Assembly: GCA_003445035.1 (NCBI GenBank)
Contig: DLVV01000016.1
Location: 1-20,749, forward strand
Origin: Planctomycetaceae bacterium
GTDB taxonomy: Bacteria; Planctomycetota; Planctomycetia; Planctomycetales; Planctomycetaceae
DNA length: 20,749 bases
Reading direction: 5' to 3'
The notes under the pieces are model-generated. The model saw nothing but the letters and a program-made list of their open reading frames with translations. It was not told where the DNA came from and made no database searches. Both the position numbers and the translations under genes were made by a program. Shown in pieces: positions 1-8,111 of the stretch (positions within the stretch are counted from its first letter, which is position 1; every line of letters begins with the position of its first letter).

Positions 1-819
1 AACCCGTTGACAGCCCGCGTGATGGTCAATCGTCTGTGGCACTGGCACTTTGGCCAGGGGATTGTCGCTACCCCCAGTGATTTCGGAACCCTGAAGGTCG
101 GACCCAGCCACGAATCCCTCATCGACTGGCTGGCCCGCCACTTCACTGATGGCGGATGGCGACTGAAGAAGATCCACCGCCTGATGGTGCTCTCGGCCAC
201 ATATCGCCAGTCGTCGATCGCCGAAAACCCCCAGGCAACGCGAACCGACCCGGCCAACCGACTGCTATGGCGGTTCCGCCGGCGGCGGCTCGAAGCCGAA
301 GCGGTCCGTGACAACGTGTTGTCCGCCAGCGGCCGACTGAACCCCGAACACTACGGTCTGCCGATCTTCCCGATGCTCCCCGACGATGTCGGTGAACGGG
401 TCAAATGGAACTCCAGCAAGTGGTTCACTCACGATGACCACCGTAGCCGCAAACGCAGCATCTACATCTACCAGCAACGTTCGTTGAGCATGCCCTTCAT
501 GCAGGCATTCGACGCGCTGGTCTGCGAACAGTCGCGACCCAAACGAAGGTCTTCGGTAACGCCCCTGCAAGCCCTGGCGATGTACAACGGTCGGTTCGTG
601 AACCAGGAGGCCATTCATTTCGCCACACGTGTCCGCAAGCGGGCCGGCGACACCGCCTCCGCACAGATCGATTTCGCGTTCCAGGTCGCCTACGGCCGAC
701 ACCCGTCCTCCGACGAAGCCGCCCGGCTCGGCCAGTTCCTCAAATCCGCCAGTTCCGACCCACTTGTCGGCCTCTGCCGCGTATTGCTCAACAGCAACGA
801 ATTCGTCTACATCGACTGA
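1..819 (+). CDS. PSD1-type protein, C-terminal part (DUF1553), 5' end outside window
   Basis: The reading frame is open from base 1 and ends with TGA at 817-819, so the true start lies to the left and about 272 residues are visible. The first residues read NPLTARVMVNRLW, the hallmark opening of the DUF1553 domain, followed by HFGQGIV, a conserved LIDWLA stretch, SATYRQSS and the usual C-terminal NEFVYID. The same blocks occur in the complete PSD1 protein at 5771-8077. In this family an N-terminal c-type-haem domain (PSCyt1) and DUF1549 precede DUF1553; those would be upstream of the window. The proteins are exported and abundant in planctomycetes, but no reaction has been established. A DUF1501 gene starts 8 nt after the stop, so the two are probably co-transcribed and perhaps translationally coupled. 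The family call is firm; function is unknown. Confidence 0.93.
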   Translation, partial: NPLTARVMVNRLWHWHFGQGIVATPSDFGTLKVGPSHESLIDWLARHFTDGGWRLKKIHRLMVLSATYRQSSIAENPQATRTDPANRLLWRFRRRRLEAEAVRDNVLSASGRLNPEHYGLPIFPMLPDDVGERVKWNSSKWFTHDDHRSRKRSIYIYQQRSLSMPFMQAFDALVCEQSRPKRRSSVTPLQALAMYNGRFVNQEAIHFATRVRKRAGDTASAQIDFAFQVAYGRHPSSDEAARLGQFLKSASSDPLVGLCRVLLNSNEFVYID

Positions 820-827
820 ACCCGCCC

Positions 828-2285
828 ATGCACACTCACCGAACCGTTGCCCCGCCTTTCGCCTCGCGTCGCGATTTTCTGACGCGATCGTGGAACGGCC
901 TGGGTTCGCTCGCACTGACCGGTCTTGCAGCCCAGGAAGCCCGATCCGACGGAGAACTCTCCAACCCGCTCGCCAGCCAGTCCCCGCACATCCCGCGGCG
1001 GGCCAAGCACTGCATCTTCCTGTTCATGCAGGGCGGAGTGAGCCAGGTCGATTCGTTTGAATACAAACCCCTGCTCAACAAACTGCACGGAAAACCACTC
1101 AACCGTATCCCCAATCTCAGCGGTGAACTCCAGGGTCGGCTCACGTTCCCCCACTCGGTTGTCGGCAGCCCGTTCAAGTTCAAGCAGCACGGCGAGTGCG
1201 GACACCATTTCTCGGAACTGTTTCCACACCTGAGAGAGCACTCCGACCGACTGGCATTCATCCACGGAATCAAGACCGACAACCAGAACCACGGCCCGTC
1301 AACGTTGCACGTAACGACCGGCAGCCAGTTTCCCGGCAGTCCGTCCGTCGGATCGTGGATGACCTACGGGCTCGGGACCGGGAACCAGGACATGCCCGGA
1401 TACGTGGTCATCCAGGATCCCCGAGGCGCCCCGATGAACGGCGCCGCCGTGTGGGCCAACGGATACCTTCCTTCGGCTTACCAGGGAACCCTGCTTCGCC
1501 CCACCGGAACACCGATCCTGAATCTTGCCAGCCCCCGAGGCCTCTCACGGCCGCAACAACGAGAGGAACTCGATCTGCTCGGCTTTCTCAACCGCCGCCA
1601 CCTACGAGAGCGTCGCGACGCCACTGATCTTGAGGCTCGCATCAACGCATACGAGCTCGCCTTTCGCATGCAAGCCCGAGCTCCGGGTGTCGTCGACCTG
1701 GCCGGCGAACCCGCACATATCCATCGACTATACGGACTCGACAACCCCTCCACTGCAGCCTTCGGCCGACAATGCCTCCTGGCCCGGCGGATGGTCGAAC
1801 ACGGTGTCCGTTACACGATGCTCATCCACGGCGTCCAGAACAACGCGTACAGCTGGGATGATCACGGCGATGTTCGCGGACGGATGATCCGCCACAGCAA
1901 GGAGGTCGATCAGCCGGTCTCGGCACTTCTGGCCGATCTCGACCAACGGGGGCTCCTCGAGGAAACGCTGGTGGTATGGGCTTCGGAAATGGGGCGAACA
2001 CCGTTTGTCAACGGAGGCCTGGGTAGTCGACCCGGGCGAGAACACAATTCCTGGGCTTTGGTGATGTGGATGGCCGGGGGCAACGTCCGTGGCGGTGCCA
2101 GGGTCGGGGCAACCGACGAATTCGGACTTCGGGCGGCCGAGGAACAGATTCCCGTCCGTGACGTTCACGCAACCATTCTCAATCTAATGGGTCTCGACGA
2201 CGAACAGCTCCGATATCTCCATTCCGGACGCCTACGGCAATTGACCGACATCGGTGGGTCCGTTCTCGACGGCATCATCAACTAG
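828..2285 (+). CDS. DUF1501 family protein with Tat-type signal
   Basis: This 485-residue protein has a twin-arginine motif near the N-terminus (SRRDFL, R14-R15) followed by a hydrophobic stretch to about residue 34, as usual for DUF1501. The DUF1501 domain fills roughly residues 55-480: a FLFMQGGVSQVDSF block (64-77), SVGSWMTYGLG, a WDDHGD block, an EMGRTP motif, GREHN, then VRDVHATILNLMGLD and HSGR near the end. The family belongs to the alkaline phosphatase/sulfatase-like fold, but the substrate is not known. I used the ATG at 828; no Shine-Dalgarno sequence precedes it and only 8 nt separate it from the upstream PSD1 stop, which suggests coupling. The next gene follows after 11 nt. Its paralogue at 8112-9536 also follows a PSD1 gene, supporting a functional pair. 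Family certain, activity unknown. Confidence 0.95.
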   Translation: MHTHRTVAPPFASRRDFLTRSWNGLGSLALTGLAAQEARSDGELSNPLASQSPHIPRRAKHCIFLFMQGGVSQVDSFEYKPLLNKLHGKPLNRIPNLSGELQGRLTFPHSVVGSPFKFKQHGECGHHFSELFPHLREHSDRLAFIHGIKTDNQNHGPSTLHVTTGSQFPGSPSVGSWMTYGLGTGNQDMPGYVVIQDPRGAPMNGAAVWANGYLPSAYQGTLLRPTGTPILNLASPRGLSRPQQREELDLLGFLNRRHLRERRDATDLEARINAYELAFRMQARAPGVVDLAGEPAHIHRLYGLDNPSTAAFGRQCLLARRMVEHGVRYTMLIHGVQNNAYSWDDHGDVRGRMIRHSKEVDQPVSALLADLDQRGLLEETLVVWASEMGRTPFVNGGLGSRPGREHNSWALVMWMAGGNVRGGARVGATDEFGLRAAEEQIPVRDVHATILNLMGLDDEQLRYLHSGRLRQLTDIGGSVLDGIIN

Positions 2286-2296
2286 ACGCCCACGCC

Positions 2297-3454
2297 ATGA
2301 CGTTCCTGTCAGCCCCCCCCACGACCCGCCGCAATTTTCTGGCAGCATCCGTCTCCGGTTCGCTGGCACTCTGCGGGCCATCAACTTCATCAGCCGGACC
2401 GCTCACCACCAAAGGAAAAGGGAAGGTCCAGACCCCCACATTCCATCGACACGATATCGGCACCGCTCCCGGCAGGTTGCACGAACCCTCTGTTGATGAC
2501 GACGGAAACATCTGGACCAGTCCACTGGACGGCATTCTCTGGCAATACCACGCACCGACCGGCTCTCTCGATCGTTTCGACCTGGCACAAATTACCGGTC
2601 GCAAGTGGGCAGGACTGCACCTCTGGCCAATAGCGACCGGAAAACAGGTTTTGCTGTGCACGCCGTCCCTGGGGCGCCTGTGGGTGTGGGACCGATCCCG
2701 AAAACGTGTCACCCAGCACGATTTCCCCCACCCGTCACCGGGCGTCTACGGAGGGCATCCTGTCCCTGGACGCCCGCAACTCTGCCTTTATGACACGAAA
2801 CAGGGCGGCGTGCTGCTGTGGGACACGCTGAAGCACCGCGGCACGTTCTATAAGTGCCCGTATCGCCTGAGCAACACCGCCTACATGATGTTTATCGACC
2901 GTGGCCGAATGGAGTACTGGGGATCCAGTTGGAACGGCAACGACGTAATCCGATTCGACATCGAACGCCGTCGCTGGAACGGCCATTTTCACTGCCCGGG
3001 TAAGGCGGCCAAGACGGTGGTCGGCGGCGGAGTGTTCGACAAGTCAACCGTCTACGTGTCGGACATGTTCAATGGCCGCCTTTTCCCTTTGGACGCAGCG
3101 ACTGGACGTTGGGGCGATCCGCTGCCGGTCCCGGGACACCGCAAGTGGTACGGCTATCTCAGCGGTGGCCACCGATTCGGTGACCACCTGTATTTTGACC
3201 ACTCAACCTGGACCGGGGCCAACAAGTCGATCGACGGCCAGCCACACCATTTCATCGGTCGCTGGACAGTGTTCGACCACTCTCGCAAAGCCTTCTCCCG
3301 ACTCGACTTCCCCGCGCGGCCAGACGAGACGATCGACGACCTGCAAGCCGACTACGCCATCACGTACAAAGACGGGCTCTACCTGCTTGCCGTCCATCGC
3401 AAGTCGCCCCGGCGAGCCCTGGTGCTGCGCAGCCGGCCGCTGCCGACTTCCTGA
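2297..3454 (+). CDS. Tat-exported beta-propeller-like protein of unknown function
   Basis: The 385-residue product begins with a Tat-type signal: TRRNFL (R11-R12) followed by a hydrophobic segment to about residue 33, with SSA-G a likely cleavage site. The mature part is made of repeated short beta-rich units with W/G/D spacing (DDDGNIWTSPLDG, GRLWVWDRS, GGVLLWDT, MEYWGSSWNGNDVIRFD, VSDMFNGRLFPLDAATG), typical of a six- or seven-bladed propeller of the SMP-30/NHL/virginiamycin-B-lyase type. I do not recognise a specific family or catalytic set. It starts 11 nt after the DUF1501 stop, so it probably belongs to the PSD1-DUF1501 transcript. A run of eight C (2313-2320) sits in codons 6-8. The start at 2297 lacks a Shine-Dalgarno sequence but directly precedes the export signal, which fixes it well. 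Fold is inference; function unknown. Confidence 0.85.
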   Translation: MTFLSAPPTTRRNFLAASVSGSLALCGPSTSSAGPLTTKGKGKVQTPTFHRHDIGTAPGRLHEPSVDDDGNIWTSPLDGILWQYHAPTGSLDRFDLAQITGRKWAGLHLWPIATGKQVLLCTPSLGRLWVWDRSRKRVTQHDFPHPSPGVYGGHPVPGRPQLCLYDTKQGGVLLWDTLKHRGTFYKCPYRLSNTAYMMFIDRGRMEYWGSSWNGNDVIRFDIERRRWNGHFHCPGKAAKTVVGGGVFDKSTVYVSDMFNGRLFPLDAATGRWGDPLPVPGHRKWYGYLSGGHRFGDHLYFDHSTWTGANKSIDGQPHHFIGRWTVFDHSRKAFSRLDFPARPDETIDDLQADYAITYKDGLYLLAVHRKSPRRALVLRSRPLPTS

Positions 3455-3542
3455 TCCACCGCCGCCCAACGCTTGCGTCGCGTCGCCGATCGCTGTGCAA
3501 TGAGCGTCAACCCAACCAGGACGAAACACCCGGAGTGCCCCG

Positions 3543-4664
3543 ATGCGACTTTCCACCCTTTGCCTGTTGACGATCGCCATGACCATCCCCGCACAGCCGA
3601 TCTCGGCCGACGACCAGGTACTTTATCTCGCCTCCACGGCCGACAAGACCATTGTCGCCTACGACATTGACGGCAAATCCGGACTGCTGACCCAGAAATT
3701 CTCGGTCGATCTTCCGGGCAACGGTGGCTCCATGGCCTTCTCGCCAGACAAGAAGTTCGTCTACGCGTCAGTGACCGGACTCGAAGGCAACGCCGCGGGC
3801 GTTTCCACTTTCCGCCGCAGCAAGGATGGCACACTGAAGCTGATCGACACGGCGAAAATTACCTCTCGGCCGCCGTATATCCAGGTGGATCCCTCTGGTG
3901 GATACCTGCTGGCCGCTCACTACGGCGCCGGCGACGTAACCATGTATCGCATTGTTGACGGCGTCGCCACATCCAAGCTGCTGGCACATATCAAAACCGC
4001 GAAAACCGCTCACTGCATCGAACTCGATCGCAGCGGCCGATACGTCTACGTCCCACACACCTCCCCCAACAAGCTCTACCAATTCGTGCTCGACACCAAG
4101 GCGGGCACACTCACCCCCAACGACCCGCCCTATGTCGACGGCCCTGACAAGGATCACCGTTATCACGAACCTCGTCACTACAAGCATCACCCGAAGCTGC
4201 CGTTCGGGTACACGTCCAACGAGAATGGGGGAGGCATCACCGCCTGGGCCTTTAACAAAAAGACCGGGCGCCTGACCCGCAAAACGACACTCTCAACGCT
4301 GCCACCCGGCCACAAGGGCTCGAGCCACGCTGCCGACATCCAGATCACTCCGAACGGTCGCTTCGCCTACGTTTCGAACCGTTGCACCACCGAGCTGAAG
4401 AAAGGGCAGAAGCCCGACGACACGCTCTGCGCTGTCGCGATCGACAAGACCGGTGGCATGAAGATCGTGGGCCATTACCCGACAGGTTTTTTCCCCAGGG
4501 CGACATGCATTGACCTGAAGGGCAAGTTTTTCTTCGCCTGCGGTCAACGCAGCAACGACCTGCACACCTATCGCATCAACAGGAAGACCGGCGCACTCGA
4601 GCCGATCAAGATCTACAAGACCGGTGGAACTCCGATCTGGGTGATGTGCGCCGAGGTCGACTGA
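3543..4664 (+). CDS. exported lactonase-family beta-propeller (6-phosphogluconolactonase-like)
   Basis: A 373-residue protein with a Sec signal peptide (hydrophobic residues 5-20, likely cleavage ISA-DD after 22). The body is a seven-bladed propeller of the lactonase (YbhE/Pgl-type) family: repeated units such as MAFSPDKKFVYASV (64-77), IQVDPSGGYLLAAHYG (113-128), the EPRH block (209-212), TSNENGG (224-230), HAADIQITPNGRFAYVSNR (262-280) and a final FFACGQRSNDLHTYRI. Cytosolic members hydrolyse 6-phosphogluconolactone; the signal peptide makes a phosphorylated sugar an unlikely substrate here, so hydrolysis of a periplasmic aldonolactone, or a non-enzymatic role, is more plausible. The ATG at 3543 has GGAG seven bases upstream. 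It follows the propeller gene by 88 nt on the same strand and converges with the nitrilase gene 13 nt beyond its stop. Family call strong; substrate unknown. Confidence 0.92.
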   Translation: MRLSTLCLLTIAMTIPAQPISADDQVLYLASTADKTIVAYDIDGKSGLLTQKFSVDLPGNGGSMAFSPDKKFVYASVTGLEGNAAGVSTFRRSKDGTLKLIDTAKITSRPPYIQVDPSGGYLLAAHYGAGDVTMYRIVDGVATSKLLAHIKTAKTAHCIELDRSGRYVYVPHTSPNKLYQFVLDTKAGTLTPNDPPYVDGPDKDHRYHEPRHYKHHPKLPFGYTSNENGGGITAWAFNKKTGRLTRKTTLSTLPPGHKGSSHAADIQITPNGRFAYVSNRCTTELKKGQKPDDTLCAVAIDKTGGMKIVGHYPTGFFPRATCIDLKGKFFFACGQRSNDLHTYRINRKTGALEPIKIYKTGGTPIWVMCAEVD

Positions 4665-4677
4665 GTAGCCATGGCGG

Positions 4678-5598
4678 TCACTTAGACTTCGGTTTCTTCA
4701 ATCGGGCTTGCGTCCGCTTGTAGCGCCGCACCATCTCGGTCCGACGCCACTCGAGAAACGCTCGCTCGACGTCATCGCGCTTGTCGCGATCGCGTTTCAC
4801 TTTCCGTCCGACCGTGATCGTTCCGAAAGTAATCCCCTGCTCCTTGCGATCGACGGCGGCAATCTCGCCGTCGTTGACCACCAGCGTGACACCAACGTTC
4901 GCCTCGATTACGGGCAGCCCGTTCTCGCGGCCCCGGCTCAGCACGGCCTGATCCTGGGCGGACGATCGGGATCCGAACGAGGGAATCACAAGAAACTGGG
5001 CGCCGTCGAGCGAGGGGATCTCGGCCAACCGCGGGTTCCAGCGATCGTTGCAGATCAGAATCCCACAACGGCCCAGCGGAGTGTCAAATGCCCGACTGCG
5101 TCGGCCGAGGCGGTTGAACCACCAACTGGAATGGTACCCCTCGGCCAATTGCATCTTGTGATAGGTACCGCAGATATCCCCGTCGTCGTCGATGAACACG
5201 GCCGAGTTGAACACATCGTCCTTGATCCGTTCGGCAAACCCAAAGACAAGACACATGTCCAACTCCTTGGCCAGACGTCGGAAACGTTTGATCGTCGGCG
5301 AATCGATCGAAACAGCCACCTGCCTGATCGCCTCCGCCTCGGCCTTCCCGGCAATGATCTCGTTGACCACGTAACCCTCGAGAATCCCCTCGGGGGCCAC
5401 CGCGATGTCGGCTCCCCCAGCTGCCGCCTGGCGATACATCTTCTCGAGTTGCGCGACGTTCTTTGGAAGGTCGAATTTTGTGGGCACGAATGACACCGCT
5501 GCCACCCGCACCGAACGCCCCGCTGATTCCTCTGCCACCGCCCCACCTCCCGATACGAACAACACCAAGCACGTTACCGCCAGACGCCGACAGATCAT
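4678..5598 (-). CDS. secreted carbon-nitrogen hydrolase (nitrilase superfamily)
   Basis: A 306-residue protein with an N-terminal signal peptide (residues 1-22, cleavage near AVA-EE). The nitrilase fold begins at about residue 29 (VRVAAVSFVP) and the catalytic triad is visible: Glu70 in APEG, Lys148 in YHKMQL, Cys183 in GILICNDRWNPR; a second acidic residue, Glu154, sits in the usual place after the lysine. Family members cleave nitriles, amides or carbamoyl groups; the substrate cannot be read from sequence. Most relatives are cytosolic, so export is notable. The C-terminal 35 or so residues are very basic (RRYKRTQARLKKPKSK) and extend beyond the core. The ATG at 5598 has a strong AAGGAGG a few bases upstream on the minus strand. 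It is divergent from the PSD1 gene at 5771 and convergent with the lactonase. Confidence 0.93.
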   Translation of the reverse strand: MICRRLAVTCLVLFVSGGGAVAEESAGRSVRVAAVSFVPTKFDLPKNVAQLEKMYRQAAAGGADIAVAPEGILEGYVVNEIIAGKAEAEAIRQVAVSIDSPTIKRFRRLAKELDMCLVFGFAERIKDDVFNSAVFIDDDGDICGTYHKMQLAEGYHSSWWFNRLGRRSRAFDTPLGRCGILICNDRWNPRLAEIPSLDGAQFLVIPSFGSRSSAQDQAVLSRGRENGLPVIEANVGVTLVVNDGEIAAVDRKEQGITFGTITVGRKVKRDRDKRDDVERAFLEWRRTEMVRRYKRTQARLKKPKSK

Positions 5599-5770
5599 CG
5601 TGCTCCTCCTTTTTTGTCACGTTTCGGATGCCGGCTCTCGGCCAACGAACGGCATCCTACCGGTTGCCCGTTTGAACCACCACTTTCGCGCCAGATCGCC
5701 TGCTCATCTTCCTGAAGCCACTTGTCTTTGTGTATCCTCGCACCTGGCTTCTTTTTTCGGTGTTCCCGTC
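5599..5770. promoter_or_regulatory. divergent intergenic region with an 8-bp inverted repeat
   Basis: These 172 bases separate the divergent nitrilase and PSD1 start codons and should hold the promoters of both. The nitrilase Shine-Dalgarno lies at about 5602-5609 on the minus strand. A perfect inverted repeat, GGATGCCG (5626-5633) and CGGCATCC (5650-5657) with a 16-base spacer, could be an operator or a leader hairpin. No convincing -10/-35 pair is visible, and the PSD1 start at 5771 has no Shine-Dalgarno. Confidence 0.3.
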
Positions 5771-8077
5771 ATGCCCGCAGTCCGCCGTTTACTCGTCCTG
5801 ACCGGCCTGGCCGTCACGGCCGTTTGCAGCGCCGACCTGGATGCAGCTGACGCGATAAAACCCAAGGACCGTGACTTCTTCGAATCGCGAATTCGGCCGC
5901 TGCTGGTCAAACGATGCTTCGCCTGTCACTCGGCAAAGAGCAAGAGCATAGAGGGGGGGTTCCGAATCGACTCCCGGCCGGGCTGGCAGAAGGGTGGCGA
6001 CTCGGGTCCTGCCATCGTTGCCGGCCAACCCGATAAAAGCCGCCTGATGCGTGCGGTCGAATATGTCGACGAAGACCTGGCCATGCCGCCCGACGGCGTA
6101 CTGCCAAAGGCTGAAATTGCGTTGATCCGTCAATGGATTTCTCGTGGAGCGCCCGATCCGCGATCGGCCATTGCCCCAACGGTGGCCGCTACGGGCATCG
6201 ACTGGAAACGCGGTCGAGCTCACTGGGCCTTCCAGCCCCCCCGACGGCAGACACGGCCCGACGTCATCGACACACGCTGGCCGCAGAATGCGGTGGACTC
6301 CTTCGTCCTCGCCCGCCTTGAATCTCATCAACTTCGGCCTGTTGGCCGTGCCACTTCCGAGGCGTTAATCCGAAGAATCACACTGGATCTCACCGGCCTG
6401 CCGCCGGCCCCAGGTGATGTCGACACATTCCTCTCCGACCGTCGCCCCGACTCCTGGAATAGACTCGTCGACCGCTTGTTGGCCAGCCCGGCTTACGGTG
6501 AAAAATGGGGGCGGCACTGGCTGGACGTCGTCCGTTACGCCGACGACCAGTTGCGAACCGAATACTACTACCGACCGCTTCCCCATGCGTGGCGATACCG
6601 TGACTGGGTGGTCCGCGCACTCAACGACGACTTGCCCTACGACCGGTTCGTCATCCACCAGCTTGCCGGCGACCTGCTTCCATCCGAAGCGAAAGGCGGC
6701 GGTGGTATTGCTGTCGGCCTGCTGGCCCTGGGAATGATGTACCAGGACGACGGCGGCACTCCCGACGGAGTCGCGATCGCCAAAGCCGAAACTCTCGACG
6801 ATCGTGTCGACACGGTCACCCGCGGCTTCCTGGCACTGACGGTTGCCTGTGCGCGTTGCCACGACCATAAGTTCGACCCCATTCCGACGGTCGACTACTA
6901 CTCGCTGGCCGGAGTCTTCAACAACACGGGATATATAGACGAACTGGTCCTCGTCAAACCGGAAGCGGCCGCCGAATTCAACACCATCCAAGGCCGAATC
7001 ACGTCTCTGAACAATCAACTCAAAGACGCCAAGAAGGCCGACAACAAGGACCAGATCGCCAGCATCAACCGGAGCCTCGCAAACACACACGAGGAAGCCT
7101 CGCTGAAGTTTCCGCGAGCCCATTCCGTGCGTGACACTGGGTCAGCCAACATGCGGATCGCCCTCCGTGGCAATCTCCGCAAACCGGGACCGATCGCACC
7201 CCGCAGATTCCTTCAGGCCTTGGCCGGCGATGCTCCTCCTCCTTTCACTTCCGGAAGCGGCCGCCTCGAACTGGCCCGTTCCATTGCGGATCCTCAAAAC
7301 CCACTCACTGCCCGTGTCATCGTCAATCGCCTTTGGCAACACCATTTCGGACGCGGCCTGGTAGGAACCGCCAGCAACTTCGGATCTCTTGGCGACCGAC
7401 CGACCCACCCCCATCTGCTCGACTGGCTTGCCATCCGGCTGATGGACTCCGGGTGGTCGCTGAAACAGGTTCACCGCGAGATACTTCAATCGGCAACCTA
7501 CCGTCTCGCCTCGACCTCGACCCCCACCCACCTTGCCGCTGACCCGGACAACCTCCTGCTGTGGCGAATGTCTCGAACCCGACTCGACATCGAATCCTGG
7601 CGGGATTCGATGCTGGCGGTGTCCGGTTCGCTCGATGACACCATCGGCGGCCCCGCGGTCGACAACCTGTTCGAGGCTTCTCGTCGCACGATCTACGCCG
7701 CTGTCCACCGCGACATCCAGACCGAATCTGACAAGCTGCTACGGCTTTTCGATTTTCCGAATCCTCGGACAGGCAGTGGTGGCCGCGTCGCCACGACCAT
7801 CCCTCAACAACAGCTCTTCGCGCTGAACAGCCCCTTTGTCATCGCCAGGGCCCGCGAACTGGCCGCGCGGTCAGCAGCTGGCACTTCGTCACCGGGCGAT
7901 CGAATTGACCGGGTCCTACGACTGGCCGTCGGCCGTCCGCCAACCCGGCAGGAATTGGCTCTGGGCCGCGACTTCCTCGGCGACACTCCCGACCGGCGTC
8001 TCAATGGTCAGCTCTCGCCCTGGGAGCAATACTGCCAAGCCTTGCTGGGCTCCAACGAGTTCCTCTTTCGGCCCTAA
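5771..8077 (+). CDS. PSD1 protein: PSCyt1 haem-binding + DUF1549 + DUF1553
   Basis: I start this 768-residue protein at ATG 5771; the frame stays open further upstream only because it runs antisense through the nitrilase gene. Residues 1-21 form a signal peptide ([18 protein letters not shown]). The PSCyt1 domain covers about 35-130 with a c-type haem motif CFACH (C49, C52, H53) and a candidate distal methionine in LAMPP (M105). DUF1549 spans about 167-386 and ends with a second conserved Cxx[13 protein letters not shown] (C360, C363, H364). Residues 390-445 are charged and helix-prone, a possible short coiled coil where larger relatives carry a concanavalin-like insert. DUF1553 covers about 497-765, opening with [13 protein letters not shown]. 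Likely periplasmic; no reaction is established for the family. A DUF1501 partner follows after 34 nt. No Shine-Dalgarno precedes the start. Confidence 0.95.
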   Translation: MPAVRRLLVLTGLAVTAVCSADLDAADAIKPKDRDFFESRIRPLLVKRCFACHSAKSKSIEGGFRIDSRPGWQKGGDSGPAIVAGQPDKSRLMRAVEYVDEDLAMPPDGVLPKAEIALIRQWISRGAPDPRSAIAPTVAATGIDWKRGRAHWAFQPPRRQTRPDVIDTRWPQNAVDSFVLARLESHQLRPVGRATSEALIRRITLDLTGLPPAPGDVDTFLSDRRPDSWNRLVDRLLASPAYGEKWGRHWLDVVRYADDQLRTEYYYRPLPHAWRYRDWVVRALNDDLPYDRFVIHQLAGDLLPSEAKGGGGIAVGLLALGMMYQDDGGTPDGVAIAKAETLDDRVDTVTRGFLALTVACARCHDHKFDPIPTVDYYSLAGVFNNTGYIDELVLVKPEAAAEFNTIQGRITSLNNQLKDAKKADNKDQIASINRSLANTHEEASLKFPRAHSVRDTGSANMRIALRGNLRKPGPIAPRRFLQALAGDAPPPFTSGSGRLELARSIADPQNPLTARVIVNRLWQHHFGRGLVGTASNFGSLGDRPTHPHLLDWLAIRLMDSGWSLKQVHREILQSATYRLASTSTPTHLAADPDNLLLWRMSRTRLDIESWRDSMLAVSGSLDDTIGGPAVDNLFEASRRTIYAAVHRDIQTESDKLLRLFDFPNPRTGSGGRVATTIPQQQLFALNSPFVIARARELAARSAAGTSSPGDRIDRVLRLAVGRPPTRQELALGRDFLGDTPDRRLNGQLSPWEQYCQALLGSNEFLFRP

Positions 8078-8111
8078 CCCCGTCATCCCCTCTAATGGAG
8101 ACCTGTCACCG

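Noticed and set aside
4668..4675. Palindrome GCCATGGC between the lactonase and nitrilase stops as a terminator
   Set aside because: Too short for a stable hairpin and no T-run; probably chance.
5405..5770. Upstream extension of the PSD1 frame
   Set aside because: Antisense to the nitrilase gene up to 5598; the signal peptide begins at the ATG at 5771.
6365..7123. Minus-strand open frame of 252 codons
   Set aside because: Antisense shadow of the PSD1 gene.
7836..8111. Upstream extension of the second DUF1501 frame
   Set aside because: Overlaps the PSD1 gene in another frame; the GTG at 8112 has a Shine-Dalgarno sequence and begins the twin-arginine signal.
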